Positions 17,351-23,816 of a stretch of DNA of 31,123 nucleotides are shown here, piece by piece. Below the pieces are notes generated by a model. It was not told the DNA's origin, made no database searches, and saw only the letters and a list, made by a program, of their open reading frames with translations. The translations under genes and the position numbers were made by a program. Each line of letters begins with the position of its first letter. Positions within the stretch are counted from its first letter, which is position 1. Source of the DNA: Nereida sp024640765 (GTDB lineage Bacteria > Pseudomonadota > Alphaproteobacteria > Rhodobacterales > Rhodobacteraceae); the NCBI GenBank assembly GCA_024640765.1, contig JAHEEK010000017.1, positions 1-31,123 of the forward strand. The letters run 5' to 3'.

Positions 17351-17796
17351 CGGCGGGCTGCAGCCACCCAAATCAGCGCAAGTGCAAGGCTCACGATGCC
17401 GTTCCAAGTAGGCATCGACAGCCCAAGAAACGCCCATGCGATGTCATCGCACATCACCACTTTGCCAGCGGCGTTTGGATCCAGCAGCGCGTTGCCCGAC
17501 AAGCCCGACAGACCGCCACCAGTGCAACTTGATGGGCCTTCCCACCACTTTTGCTCTACGCCTGAGTGATAAAATCCAATCGCGGAGGTGGTCGCAGCAG
17601 CAAGGGCACCGAGCCATGCGACAACGCGTGCGGGGAAAATCAACATCAACCCGCCCAACACCATTGCGGCAGCATGTGGCCAGCGTTGCCACAGGCACAT
17701 TTTGCAGGGTGCGAGCCCGCCAAAATGTTGAAAGCCATAGGCCGCAAGCATAAGCGCGAGTGAACCACCCGCCGCGATCAAACTAAGACGCTTCAT
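17347..17796 (-). CDS. dsbB: Disulfide bond formation protein DsbB
   Basis: A 149-residue inner-membrane protein with four membrane segments that re-oxidises DsbA and passes electrons to quinone. Both cysteine pairs are present: Cys31-Cys34 (CKMC) in the first periplasmic loop, and Cys91 and Cys116 in the second (SSCTGGG and VMCDD). Arg38 (WQRWP), which contacts quinone in the family, follows the first pair. Its start overlaps the stop of the upstream YqaA-like gene by 4 nt, so the two form an operon. No dsbA is seen here. Confidence 0.93.
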   Translation of the reverse strand: MKRLSLIAAGGSLALMLAAYGFQHFGGLAPCKMCLWQRWPHAAAMVLGGLMLIFPARVVAWLGALAAATTSAIGFYHSGVEQKWWEGPSSCTGGGLSGLSGNALLDPNAAGKVVMCDDIAWAFLGLSMPTWNGIVSLALALIWVAAARR

Positions 17797-18371
17797 AGAA
17801 ATTTCACCGCATAAACGCCGCCAATCAAAACCACGACAAAGAGTGTGAACATCAACGGTAGCCGCTTTTCGATGAAGGTTTTAATAGGGGCGCCAAATTT
17901 CCACAACAGTGCCGCGACGATGAAAAAGCGCAGTCCGCGCGCGATAATCGATGTGACGATGAATGTGCTCAACGGCATCGCGGTCCAGCCCGACATGATC
18001 GTGATGACTTTGTAAGGGAAAGGCGTGATCCCCGCGATGAGCACCGCCCAGAACCCGACGTCATTAAAGCGGCCATTGAAGGCCTCCATGCTATCGGTCT
18101 TGCCCAAGGCCTGCAAAATAGGTTGTCCGATGGTGTCAAAGGCCAGTGCCCCGATCGCATAGCCCAAGAGCCCGCCCAAAACCGACGAGACAAGTGCAAC
18201 ACCTGCAATCACAAACGCGCGTGACGGGGCAGCAAGGATCATCGGGATCATTAAAATGTCAGGGGGGATGGGAAAAACCGAACTTTCCACGAAAGACACA
18301 AGTGCGAGCACCCAAAGCGCGTGAGGGTGCTTGGCCATGGACAAAGTCCAGTTGTACAACCGTTGGATCAT
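17793..18371 (-). CDS. YqaA/DedA-type (VTT domain) membrane protein
   Basis: A 192-residue inner-membrane protein of the YqaA branch of the DedA/SNARE-associated family. The N-terminal part has the mark SFVESSVFPIPPD (about 26-38) with an acidic residue in a re-entrant hydrophobic region. A second mark is ITPFPYKVITIMSGW (about 114-128). Four or five membrane segments are visible. DedA relatives are involved in lipid-carrier recycling and membrane potential, but the role of this branch is unknown. It is the first gene of a pair with dsbB, overlapping by 4 nt. Confidence 0.88.
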   Translation of the reverse strand: MIQRLYNWTLSMAKHPHALWVLALVSFVESSVFPIPPDILMIPMILAAPSRAFVIAGVALVSSVLGGLLGYAIGALAFDTIGQPILQALGKTDSMEAFNGRFNDVGFWAVLIAGITPFPYKVITIMSGWTAMPLSTFIVTSIIARGLRFFIVAALLWKFGAPIKTFIEKRLPLMFTLFVVVLIGGVYAVKFL

Positions 18372-18475
18372 ATGGCTCGCCTCACCGCGTTAAGAAGAAC
18401 TTTAGCCAATGTTGATAGCGAGATTGGGCGAGGGGTCAACCAGTGGGGCAGGCTGCCTGTCTGGATATTTATAAA

Positions 18476-18524
18476 ACAAAAAGAAGGCCCCCACCGCCGC
18501 GCATGAGATTAGCAACGGTGAGGG
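18476..18524 (-). terminator. Intrinsic terminator of icd
   Basis: Read leftward from the icd stop, a stem CCCTCACCG (18516-18524) pairs with CGGTGGGGG (18488-18496) with one G-T pair across a 19-nt loop. The transcript then runs GCCTTCTTTTTG, giving a U-rich tail. It lies 7 bp beyond the icd stop. Confidence 0.75.
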
Positions 18525-18531
18525 AAGGCAT

Positions 18532-19740
18532 TTACATGGCCGTGTTGAGGTTTTGGTCGATCTTTTCCAAGAACCCTTCTGTGGTCAACCAGCTTTGATC
18601 CGGACCAACCAGCAGCGCCAAGTCTTTGGTCATGAAGCCGGATTCAACCGTGTCCACGATTACTTTTTCGAGCGTCTCAACAAACTTCATAAGTTCCGCG
18701 TTGTTGTCGAGTTTTGCGCGGTGCTTTAGGCCACCTGTCCATGCATAGATAGAAGCGATCGAGTTGGTCGATGTTGCTTCGCCCTTTTGGTGCTGACGGA
18801 AGTGGCGCGTGACGGTGCCGTGTGCGGCCTCTGCTTCAACGATTTTGCCGTCTGGCGTCATCAATTGGCTGGTCATCAACCCGAGCGAACCGAAACCCTG
18901 AGCGACTGTGTCAGATTGTACATCGCCGTCGTAGTTTTTGCAGGCCCACACGAACTTGCCTGACCATTTCATCGCGGAAGCGACCATGTCGTCGATCAAG
19001 CGGTGCTCGTACCAGATGCCTGCCTCTTTGAATTTTTCGGCAAACTCTGCGTCAAAGACTTCTTGGAACAAGTCCTTAAAGCGGCCGTCGTAGGCTTTCA
19101 GGATTGTGTTTTTAGTCGACAGATACACAGGCCATCCAAGGTTCAGGCCGTAATTGAATGAGGCACGCGCAAAATCAATGATTGAGGCATCAAGGTTATA
19201 CATGCCCATGGCCACACCCGCAGAGGGGCTGTCGTAGACATCTTTTTCGATCACTGTGCCGTCTTCGCCCACGAATTTCATTGTCAGCTTGCCAGGGCCG
19301 GGCATCAGGAAGTCAGTTGCTTTGTACTGATCGCCAAACGCATGACGGCCAATCACGATGGGGTCCGTCCAGCCCGGCACAAGGCGGGGCACATTTGAGC
19401 AAATGATCGGCGCGCGGAACAAAACGCCACCCAGAATATTGCGGATCGTCCCATTGGGCGAGCGCCACATCTTTTTGAGGCCAAATTCCTCGACCCGCTG
19501 CTCATCTGGGGTGATCGTCGCGCATTTGACGCCGACGCCGTATTTCTTGATCGCCTCCGCTGCATCAATGGTGATTTGGTCATTGGTCTCATCACGTACT
19601 TCCATGCCCAGATCGTAGTATTTCAGATCAAGATCGAGATACGGCAGAATCAGTTTCTTCTTGATGAAGTCCCAGATAATGCGTGTCATTTCATCGCCGT
19701 CGAGTTCAACGACGGGGTCCTCTACCTTAATTTTGGTCAT
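18532..19740 (-). CDS. icd: NADP-dependent isocitrate dehydrogenase
   Basis: A 402-residue dehydrogenase of the eukaryote-like homodimeric type, converting isocitrate to 2-oxoglutarate and CO2 with NADP in the TCA cycle. It starts MTKIKVEDPVVELDGDEMTR. The substrate-binding segment SPNGTIRNILGG is near 94-105, and the metal-binding aspartates lie in the middle region (HRLIDDMVA and NYDGDVQSD). The C-terminal GTVTRHFRQHQ is the NADP-binding mark. It is a single gene with its own terminator. A candidate operator lies about 90-110 bp upstream of the start. Alphaproteobacteria normally carry this type. Confidence 0.97.
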   Translation of the reverse strand: MTKIKVEDPVVELDGDEMTRIIWDFIKKKLILPYLDLDLKYYDLGMEVRDETNDQITIDAAEAIKKYGVGVKCATITPDEQRVEEFGLKKMWRSPNGTIRNILGGVLFRAPIICSNVPRLVPGWTDPIVIGRHAFGDQYKATDFLMPGPGKLTMKFVGEDGTVIEKDVYDSPSAGVAMGMYNLDASIIDFARASFNYGLNLGWPVYLSTKNTILKAYDGRFKDLFQEVFDAEFAEKFKEAGIWYEHRLIDDMVASAMKWSGKFVWACKNYDGDVQSDTVAQGFGSLGLMTSQLMTPDGKIVEAEAAHGTVTRHFRQHQKGEATSTNSIASIYAWTGGLKHRAKLDNNAELMKFVETLEKVIVDTVESGFMTKDLALLVGPDQSWLTTEGFLEKIDQNLNTAM

Positions 19741-19828
19741 GATTGGGCTCTTTGCAATTTGGCTGGCTCGTGAATCAACGGGTGTTTCAGGCTTTGGTTA
19801 GCGCAAAAACTTTTCTAACGAAAGCATA

Positions 19829-19848
19829 GTATGCAATTGTATACCAAT
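19829..19848. promoter_or_regulatory. Candidate operator upstream of icd
   Basis: Two overlapping inverted repeats: GTATGCAATTGTATAC (19829-19844, one mismatched pair) and ATTGTATACCAAT (19836-19848, one mismatched pair). The second resembles the ATTGTATACAAT-type sites bound by FCD-group GntR regulators (recalled, not searched). It lies between icd and the HD gene, both leftward, so it would act on icd. Core promoter boxes around it are weak. Confidence 0.35.
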
Positions 19849-19869
19849 AAAGAGTGAAGCAATTACGGG

Positions 19870-21066
19870 CTAAGTATTATTGGCAAACCATAGATCAATT
19901 TCAGGCATTATCGCATTCCAAAGGGCGGGAAAGCCGCGTTTGATTTTTGCAGCTACACGGGCCTCAAGTTGTTCGCGCGTGACGTGATAGGTTGGCCAAG
20001 TTCCACCGTGTTGTGCAAGATTGGCCAAGACGGGCTGTGCGCGGTCAATGGATTTAGTGAAGATCGCGTTGGGGCTTTCGGCGGCTTCAAATTCTTGCCA
20101 CAGCGCAGTCAGCTCAGTGCCTTCCTTGTGAGGCAGAAGGCCAAAAATTCGGGCAGCAGCGACCTGTTCCTGGCTTTCGATTTCAGCGGCGTCAAAGCTA
20201 CCGTGGATGGGGGTGTCGCCAACGTCCACTTCAACAATATCATGGATAAGCAACATCTTGATGATTGTCGCGGCCTGCGTATCTGCCGAAAGATCTGTGG
20301 CGTGACCCGACAAGATCAGCCCGAACATGGCGAGATGCCAGCTGTGCTCGCCCGAGTTTTCCTGCCGTGGGTCGCTCAAAATGGGGGTGGCGCGTAAGAC
20401 TTGTTTCAGCGCATCTGTCTGATGGATGAATGCGGTGATGTCGGCCAATGGCCCTGTTGCAGTTTGGTCGCGGTGCAACGCATCCAGTAAATCATACGCA
20501 GCTGGCCAAGTTTGCTTGAGGCGCGAGGCGCGGCCCGTCGCAAGGTTATCAACGCCGATTTGGATGTGCTTATCACTGGCTCGTGCGCCCGTCATGACCA
20601 TCAGTTCGGGATGCAGGTGATCGCAACTTCGCGCAAAAACCGCTGTGTCAGATGTGCCAGTATCAAATTCGCGCCAGAGTGAATGAAGTGCGGCGCCTTG
20701 TGCGGCTGGCAAAAGTCCGAAAAGGCGAGTGGCGGCTGCTTCTTCTTTGGCGGCAATTGCAGCGTTGTCGTGACGCAAATGAATTGGATGGTCGCCTGCG
20801 TCGATCTCAACAATGTCGTGGATCAACAGCATTGCGATCGCGCGGTCAATGTCGACCGGTTTGGGGAAATAGGGGGCGGCGACCAGTGCAAGCAGTGCTA
20901 CGTGCCAACTGTGCTCGGCGGTATTTTCAGGGCGCGCATTGGTGGTCAGAAGGTTGTTGCGATTGACTTGCTTCAGCTGGTCAATCTCGCGCAGGAACGT
21001 CAATTGCTGATTAAGATCATGGGGCGTGTTCGGCGCAGGAACTGGCCAGTGGACGGCATCGGTCAT
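19870..21066 (-). CDS. Tandem double-HD domain phosphohydrolase (YfbR/HDDC2-like)
   Basis: A 398-residue protein made of two consecutive HD units that resemble each other. Unit one has His52 (AEHSWHVAL), His83-Asp84 (LLIHDIVEIDAGD) and Asp149. Unit two has His241 (GEHSWHLAM), His275-Asp276 (LLIHDIVEVDVGD) and Asp341. Both keep the metal ligands H..HD..D, so both should be active. Single-unit relatives of about 200 residues are metal-dependent 5'-deoxynucleotidases (YfbR, HDDC2), so a nucleotide phosphatase role is likely, but the substrate is unknown. It starts 9 bp after the 72-residue gene and is probably cotranscribed with it. Confidence 0.88.
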   Translation of the reverse strand: MTDAVHWPVPAPNTPHDLNQQLTFLREIDQLKQVNRNNLLTTNARPENTAEHSWHVALLALVAAPYFPKPVDIDRAIAMLLIHDIVEIDAGDHPIHLRHDNAAIAAKEEAAATRLFGLLPAAQGAALHSLWREFDTGTSDTAVFARSCDHLHPELMVMTGARASDKHIQIGVDNLATGRASRLKQTWPAAYDLLDALHRDQTATGPLADITAFIHQTDALKQVLRATPILSDPRQENSGEHSWHLAMFGLILSGHATDLSADTQAATIIKMLLIHDIVEVDVGDTPIHGSFDAAEIESQEQVAAARIFGLLPHKEGTELTALWQEFEAAESPNAIFTKSIDRAQPVLANLAQHGGTWPTYHVTREQLEARVAAKIKRGFPALWNAIMPEIDLWFANNT

Positions 21067-21075
21067 GTGTGTGGG

Positions 21076-21294
21076 TTAGTATCCGTGGAAGCGCAAAGTT
21101 TCAACAAGAAACGCGCGGGCTTTTTCAGCGGCCATTTTCGTACGCACTTTGGTCAAAAAGGCTTCCTCAAGAGTTTGCGAGGAGGCGCCCAACACAGATG
21201 CGACCTGAATGAAAAGCCGTTCGTCGCCAATTTCTTTTTGGACGGCGATACACTCGGCTGCCAACTCAGAAGCCATCTTTTGAAGATCGTCCAT
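21076..21294 (-). CDS. Small conserved-looking hypothetical protein
   Basis: A 72-residue soluble, mostly helical protein that I do not recognise. It is rich in Ala, Glu and Leu and ends VETLRFHGY. No signal peptide or membrane segment is present. AAGGA stands 8 bp before the ATG, and the gene is followed after 9 bp by the double-HD gene, which supports that it is real and translated. Its tight spacing suggests a partner or regulator of the HD protein, but this is inference from position only. Confidence 0.75.
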   Translation of the reverse strand: MDDLQKMASELAAECIAVQKEIGDERLFIQVASVLGASSQTLEEAFLTKVRTKMAAEKARAFLVETLRFHGY

Positions 21295-21342
21295 GGGCGG
21301 TTCCTTAGTTCGGAAAGATCATACTGGTAACGGTACATGGAG

Positions 21343-21378
21343 AGGCGCAGCCGTTGAAAGCTGCGCCTAATTTTTTAG
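21343..21378 (+). terminator. Terminator-like hairpin, T-tract on the plus strand
   Basis: A perfect 9-bp stem AGGCGCAGC (21343-21351) and GCTGCGCCT (21360-21368) with an 8-nt loop, followed on the plus strand by AATTTTTT. It lies at the end of the leftward hydrolase gene, and the T-tract overlaps that gene's stop codon. For leftward transcripts there is no U-tail, so it could serve there only as a processing or attenuation hairpin. Confidence 0.6.
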
Positions 21379-22028
21379 CGTGTGTTTTCAGTCAAACGAC
21401 GTTGGACGTAGCTGGTCGTTGTATCGATCAGCGTGTCCATGTGGTCTTCTTCAAAGAAGTGACCAGCGCCCGGAACCTCATCATGGGTGATGGTGATGCC
21501 TTTTTGTTCGTGCAGCTTATTCACGAGGTTCACGGTGTCGGCGGGTGGTGCGACACGGTCGTTTGAACCATTGATGATCAGGCCCGATGACGGGCAGGGC
21601 GCCAAGAATGAGAAGTCGTACATATTGGCGGGCGGTGAGACCGAGATAAAACCCGTGATTTCAGGGCGGCGCATCAACAGTTGCATGCCAATCCACGCGC
21701 CAAACGAAAAGCCAGCGACCCAGCAGTGTTTGGAGTTGTTGTTCATCGACTGCAGGTAATCCAACGCAGATGCCGCATCTGACAGCTCACCGACCCCTTG
21801 GTCATATTCACCTTGGCTGCGTCCTACGCCGCGGAAGTTAAACCGCAAGACCGTGAAGCCCATGTTGTAAAACGCGTAGTGTAGGTTGTAGACGACCTTA
21901 TTGTTCATCGTGCCGCCGAATTGCGGGTGCGGATGAAGAATGATAGCAATAGGCGCGTCTTTTTCTTTTTGAGGGTGGTAACGACCTTCGAGGCGGCCTT
22001 CGGGGCCAGGGAAAATGACTTCGGGCAT
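21375..22028 (-). CDS. Alpha/beta hydrolase (dienelactone hydrolase-like)
   Basis: A 217-residue single-domain alpha/beta hydrolase. The nucleophile is Ser108 in GFSFGAW. The acid is probably Asp157 (NGSNDRVAPP) and the base His190 (GAGHFF). The oxyanion region LHPHPQFGGTMNN is near 31-43, typical of a widespread bacterial group whose substrate is unknown. AAGGGA precedes the ATG. It heads a leftward group with the 72-residue and double-HD genes, though the hairpin after its stop may separate them. It is divergent from the iscR-suf operon. Confidence 0.88.
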   Translation of the reverse strand: MPEVIFPGPEGRLEGRYHPQKEKDAPIAIILHPHPQFGGTMNNKVVYNLHYAFYNMGFTVLRFNFRGVGRSQGEYDQGVGELSDAASALDYLQSMNNNSKHCWVAGFSFGAWIGMQLLMRRPEITGFISVSPPANMYDFSFLAPCPSSGLIINGSNDRVAPPADTVNLVNKLHEQKGITITHDEVPGAGHFFEEDHMDTLIDTTTSYVQRRLTENTR

Positions 22029-22113
22029 AGGGGTCCCTTAATGTGGCTGCGCCGCGGGGCTGCGTGCGCTTCGGACGATATCTGTTCGCGGGTCACTCAG
22101 TGCGGGGTGCGTA

Positions 22114-22142
22114 TTGACGCCGCCGTTTGAGAACTTTAGAAC
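22114..22142 (+). promoter_or_regulatory. Promoter of the iscR-suf operon
   Basis: TTGACG (22114-22119), a 17-bp spacer and TAGAAC (22137-22142, 4 of 6 to consensus). The -10 lies inside the palindrome at 22136-22150, so a bound repressor would block polymerase. It would give a leader of roughly 90 nt before iscR. Confidence 0.6.
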
Positions 22143-22150
22143 GGTTCTAA
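22136..22150. promoter_or_regulatory. Perfect 15-bp palindrome, candidate IscR operator
   Basis: TTAGAACGGTTCTAA is a perfect inverted repeat of 7 bp around a central G. It covers the -10 of the suf promoter. IscR of Rhodobacteraceae is known to repress its own operon through an Iron-Rhodo-box; I cannot check that consensus here, so the match to it is an inference. Confidence 0.65.
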
Positions 22151-22237
22151 GTTGTGTCTGATCTGGCGTAGGCCAAGCAGGTGATATCGACCTATGCGCA
22201 AACGGTTAGATCGTCAATCAATTGGGAATATTTTGCC

Positions 22238-22696
22238 ATGAAATTAAGCACTAAGGGGCGCTATGCGATGGTTGCTCTGGCGGATTTGGCACTGCAACCG
22301 GCGGATCGGCTGACGTCTCTTGGTGAAATTGCCAAGCGGCAGGATATCTCGATGCCTTATCTGGAGCAGTTATTTGTGAAGTTGCGGCGCGCAGAACTGG
22401 TAAGTTCCGTGCGCGGGCCGGGTGGGGGCTACCGGTTGGGACGCGCGGCGTCTGAAATTCGTGTGGTGGATATTCTTGCGGCGGTAGATGAAACAGTAAA
22501 CGCGTTACACACAGGTGCGGGGGCCTCTGGTGGGTTGTCTGGCAGTCGCGCGCAGAGCATGACCAATCGGTTGTGGGAGGGGCTGAGCGCGCATGTCTAT
22601 GTGTTTTTGCACCAAACGCGGCTTAGTGACGTTGTGGGCAACGGGCTTGCGCCGTGTCCAGCGGTGCCAAACCTGTTTGAAGTTGTGGACGACTAA
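22238..22696 (+). CDS. iscR: Rrf2-family regulator IscR, single-cysteine type
   Basis: A 152-residue Rrf2 regulator at the head of the iron-sulfur operon. The winged helix is clear (MKLSTKGRYAMVALADLAL, LGEIAKRQDISMPYLEQLF, VRGPGGGYRLGR). In E. coli IscR the cluster is held by three Cys and one His just before the LW motif. Here, aligned on MTNRLW, the third Cys is Ser107, the His is Asn110, and no Cys is present in the loop. The only cysteine is Cys140 near the end. Rhodobacteraceae IscR with a single Cys is described for Rhodobacter sphaeroides, where it still binds a cluster and represses the operon. The ATG at 22238 fits the family start; an upstream in-frame start would add 19 unconserved residues. 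Confidence 0.92.
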   Translation: MKLSTKGRYAMVALADLALQPADRLTSLGEIAKRQDISMPYLEQLFVKLRRAELVSSVRGPGGGYRLGRAASEIRVVDILAAVDETVNALHTGAGASGGLSGSRAQSMTNRLWEGLSAHVYVFLHQTRLSDVVGNGLAPCPAVPNLFEVVDD

Positions 22697-22699
22697 GCT

Positions 22700-23746
22700 G
22701 TGATTGGTCCGCGTACATATCTTGATTACAACGCCACGGCCCCTTTGCGGCCCGAGGCCCGCGCTGCGATGATTGCGGCGATGGATGCGGTTGGTAATCC
22801 ATCGAGTGTTCATAGCGAGGGACGCGCAGCCAAAGCGATTGTAGAGCGCGCCCGCCAACAGATCAGTGATGCACTTGGGGCGGCGGGCAGTGATATTGTC
22901 TTTACGTCGTCTGCGACAGAAAGCGCAGCACTTGCGCTTGCAGAGCGGGGTTTGCACGCAGCACCGATTGAGCATGATGCGGTTGCGGCTTGGGTCACTC
23001 CGGATTTACCCCTGAAAGAGGGGCAGGTTCAGATGTCTGACGCAGGGCAATCAAGTGTCCAGATTGCCAACTCTGAAACTGGTGTGATCCAAAAATTGCC
23101 ATCTGGTCTTGCGGTGAGTGATTTGACCCAAGGGTTCGGGAAGCTGCCGCTTTCCTTTGACTGGATGGGTATCCGAATGGGGCTGGTGTCCGGTCACAAA
23201 CTTGGTGGTCCCAAAGGCATCGGCGCAGTGGTGTTCCCGCAAGGAACTGATCTGCAGGCGCAAATTAAGGGCGGCGGCCAAGAAATGGGGCGACGGTCTG
23301 GTACGGAAAATGTAATCGGGATCGCTGGTTTCGGGGCAGCGGCCGAGGCAGCAGCGCGTGATTTGGCTGACGGTGTTTGGGAGCGGATCGCAGAACTTAG
23401 AATTATTCTAGAAAACTCCCTTGCGTCCGGTGCTAACCAGACTATTTGTGTCGGGAAAGGTCTTGAACGGCTGCCGAACACGAGTTGCTTCATTACGTCC
23501 GGTTGGAAGGGAGAGACGCAAGTCATGGCGATGGATCTCGCTGGGTTTGCGGTTTCTGCCGGTAGTGCATGCAGCAGCGGCAAAGTCCGCGCCAGCGGTG
23601 TGTTGCAGGCGATGGGCTACTCAGAGACCGAGGCAAGCTCGGCGATCCGTGTGTCGCTTGGGCCGGAGACAACAGAAGATCAGGTGCTGCGGTTTGCGCA
23701 GGCGTGGTTGAAAGCAGAACAAAAGTGGCGCGCACGCGCTGCATGA
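22700..23746 (+). CDS. Cysteine desulfurase, IscS/NifS-like
   Basis: A 348-residue class-V PLP enzyme that removes sulfur from cysteine for cluster assembly. The PLP lysine is Lys167 (SGHKLGGPKG). The persulfide cysteine is Cys291 in the long loop SAGSACSSGKVRASG typical of group I enzymes. It begins with a GTG 3 bp after the iscR stop (YLDYNATAPLRPEA is the family start). It is about 55 residues shorter than E. coli IscS, mainly lacking the C-terminal tail that contacts IscU, and no iscU is in the operon. It therefore coexists with SufS, a group II enzyme, in the same transcript; how labour is divided is unknown. Confidence 0.92.
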   Translation: MIGPRTYLDYNATAPLRPEARAAMIAAMDAVGNPSSVHSEGRAAKAIVERARQQISDALGAAGSDIVFTSSATESAALALAERGLHAAPIEHDAVAAWVTPDLPLKEGQVQMSDAGQSSVQIANSETGVIQKLPSGLAVSDLTQGFGKLPLSFDWMGIRMGLVSGHKLGGPKGIGAVVFPQGTDLQAQIKGGGQEMGRRSGTENVIGIAGFGAAAEAAARDLADGVWERIAELRIILENSLASGANQTICVGKGLERLPNTSCFITSGWKGETQVMAMDLAGFAVSAGSACSSGKVRASGVLQAMGYSETEASSAIRVSLGPETTEDQVLRFAQAWLKAEQKWRARAA

Positions 23747-23816
23747 ACGACGAAAGCCCCGTGGGGGCGCGCTGAAAAACAGAGTGCCAAACGGGGCCAT
23801 AGGAAGGAAAATCGAG

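Noticed and set aside
20683..21330. Open frame of 215 codons on the plus strand.
   Set aside because: It is antisense to the double-HD gene and the 72-residue gene, with Cys/Gln/Gly-rich composition typical of a shadow frame.
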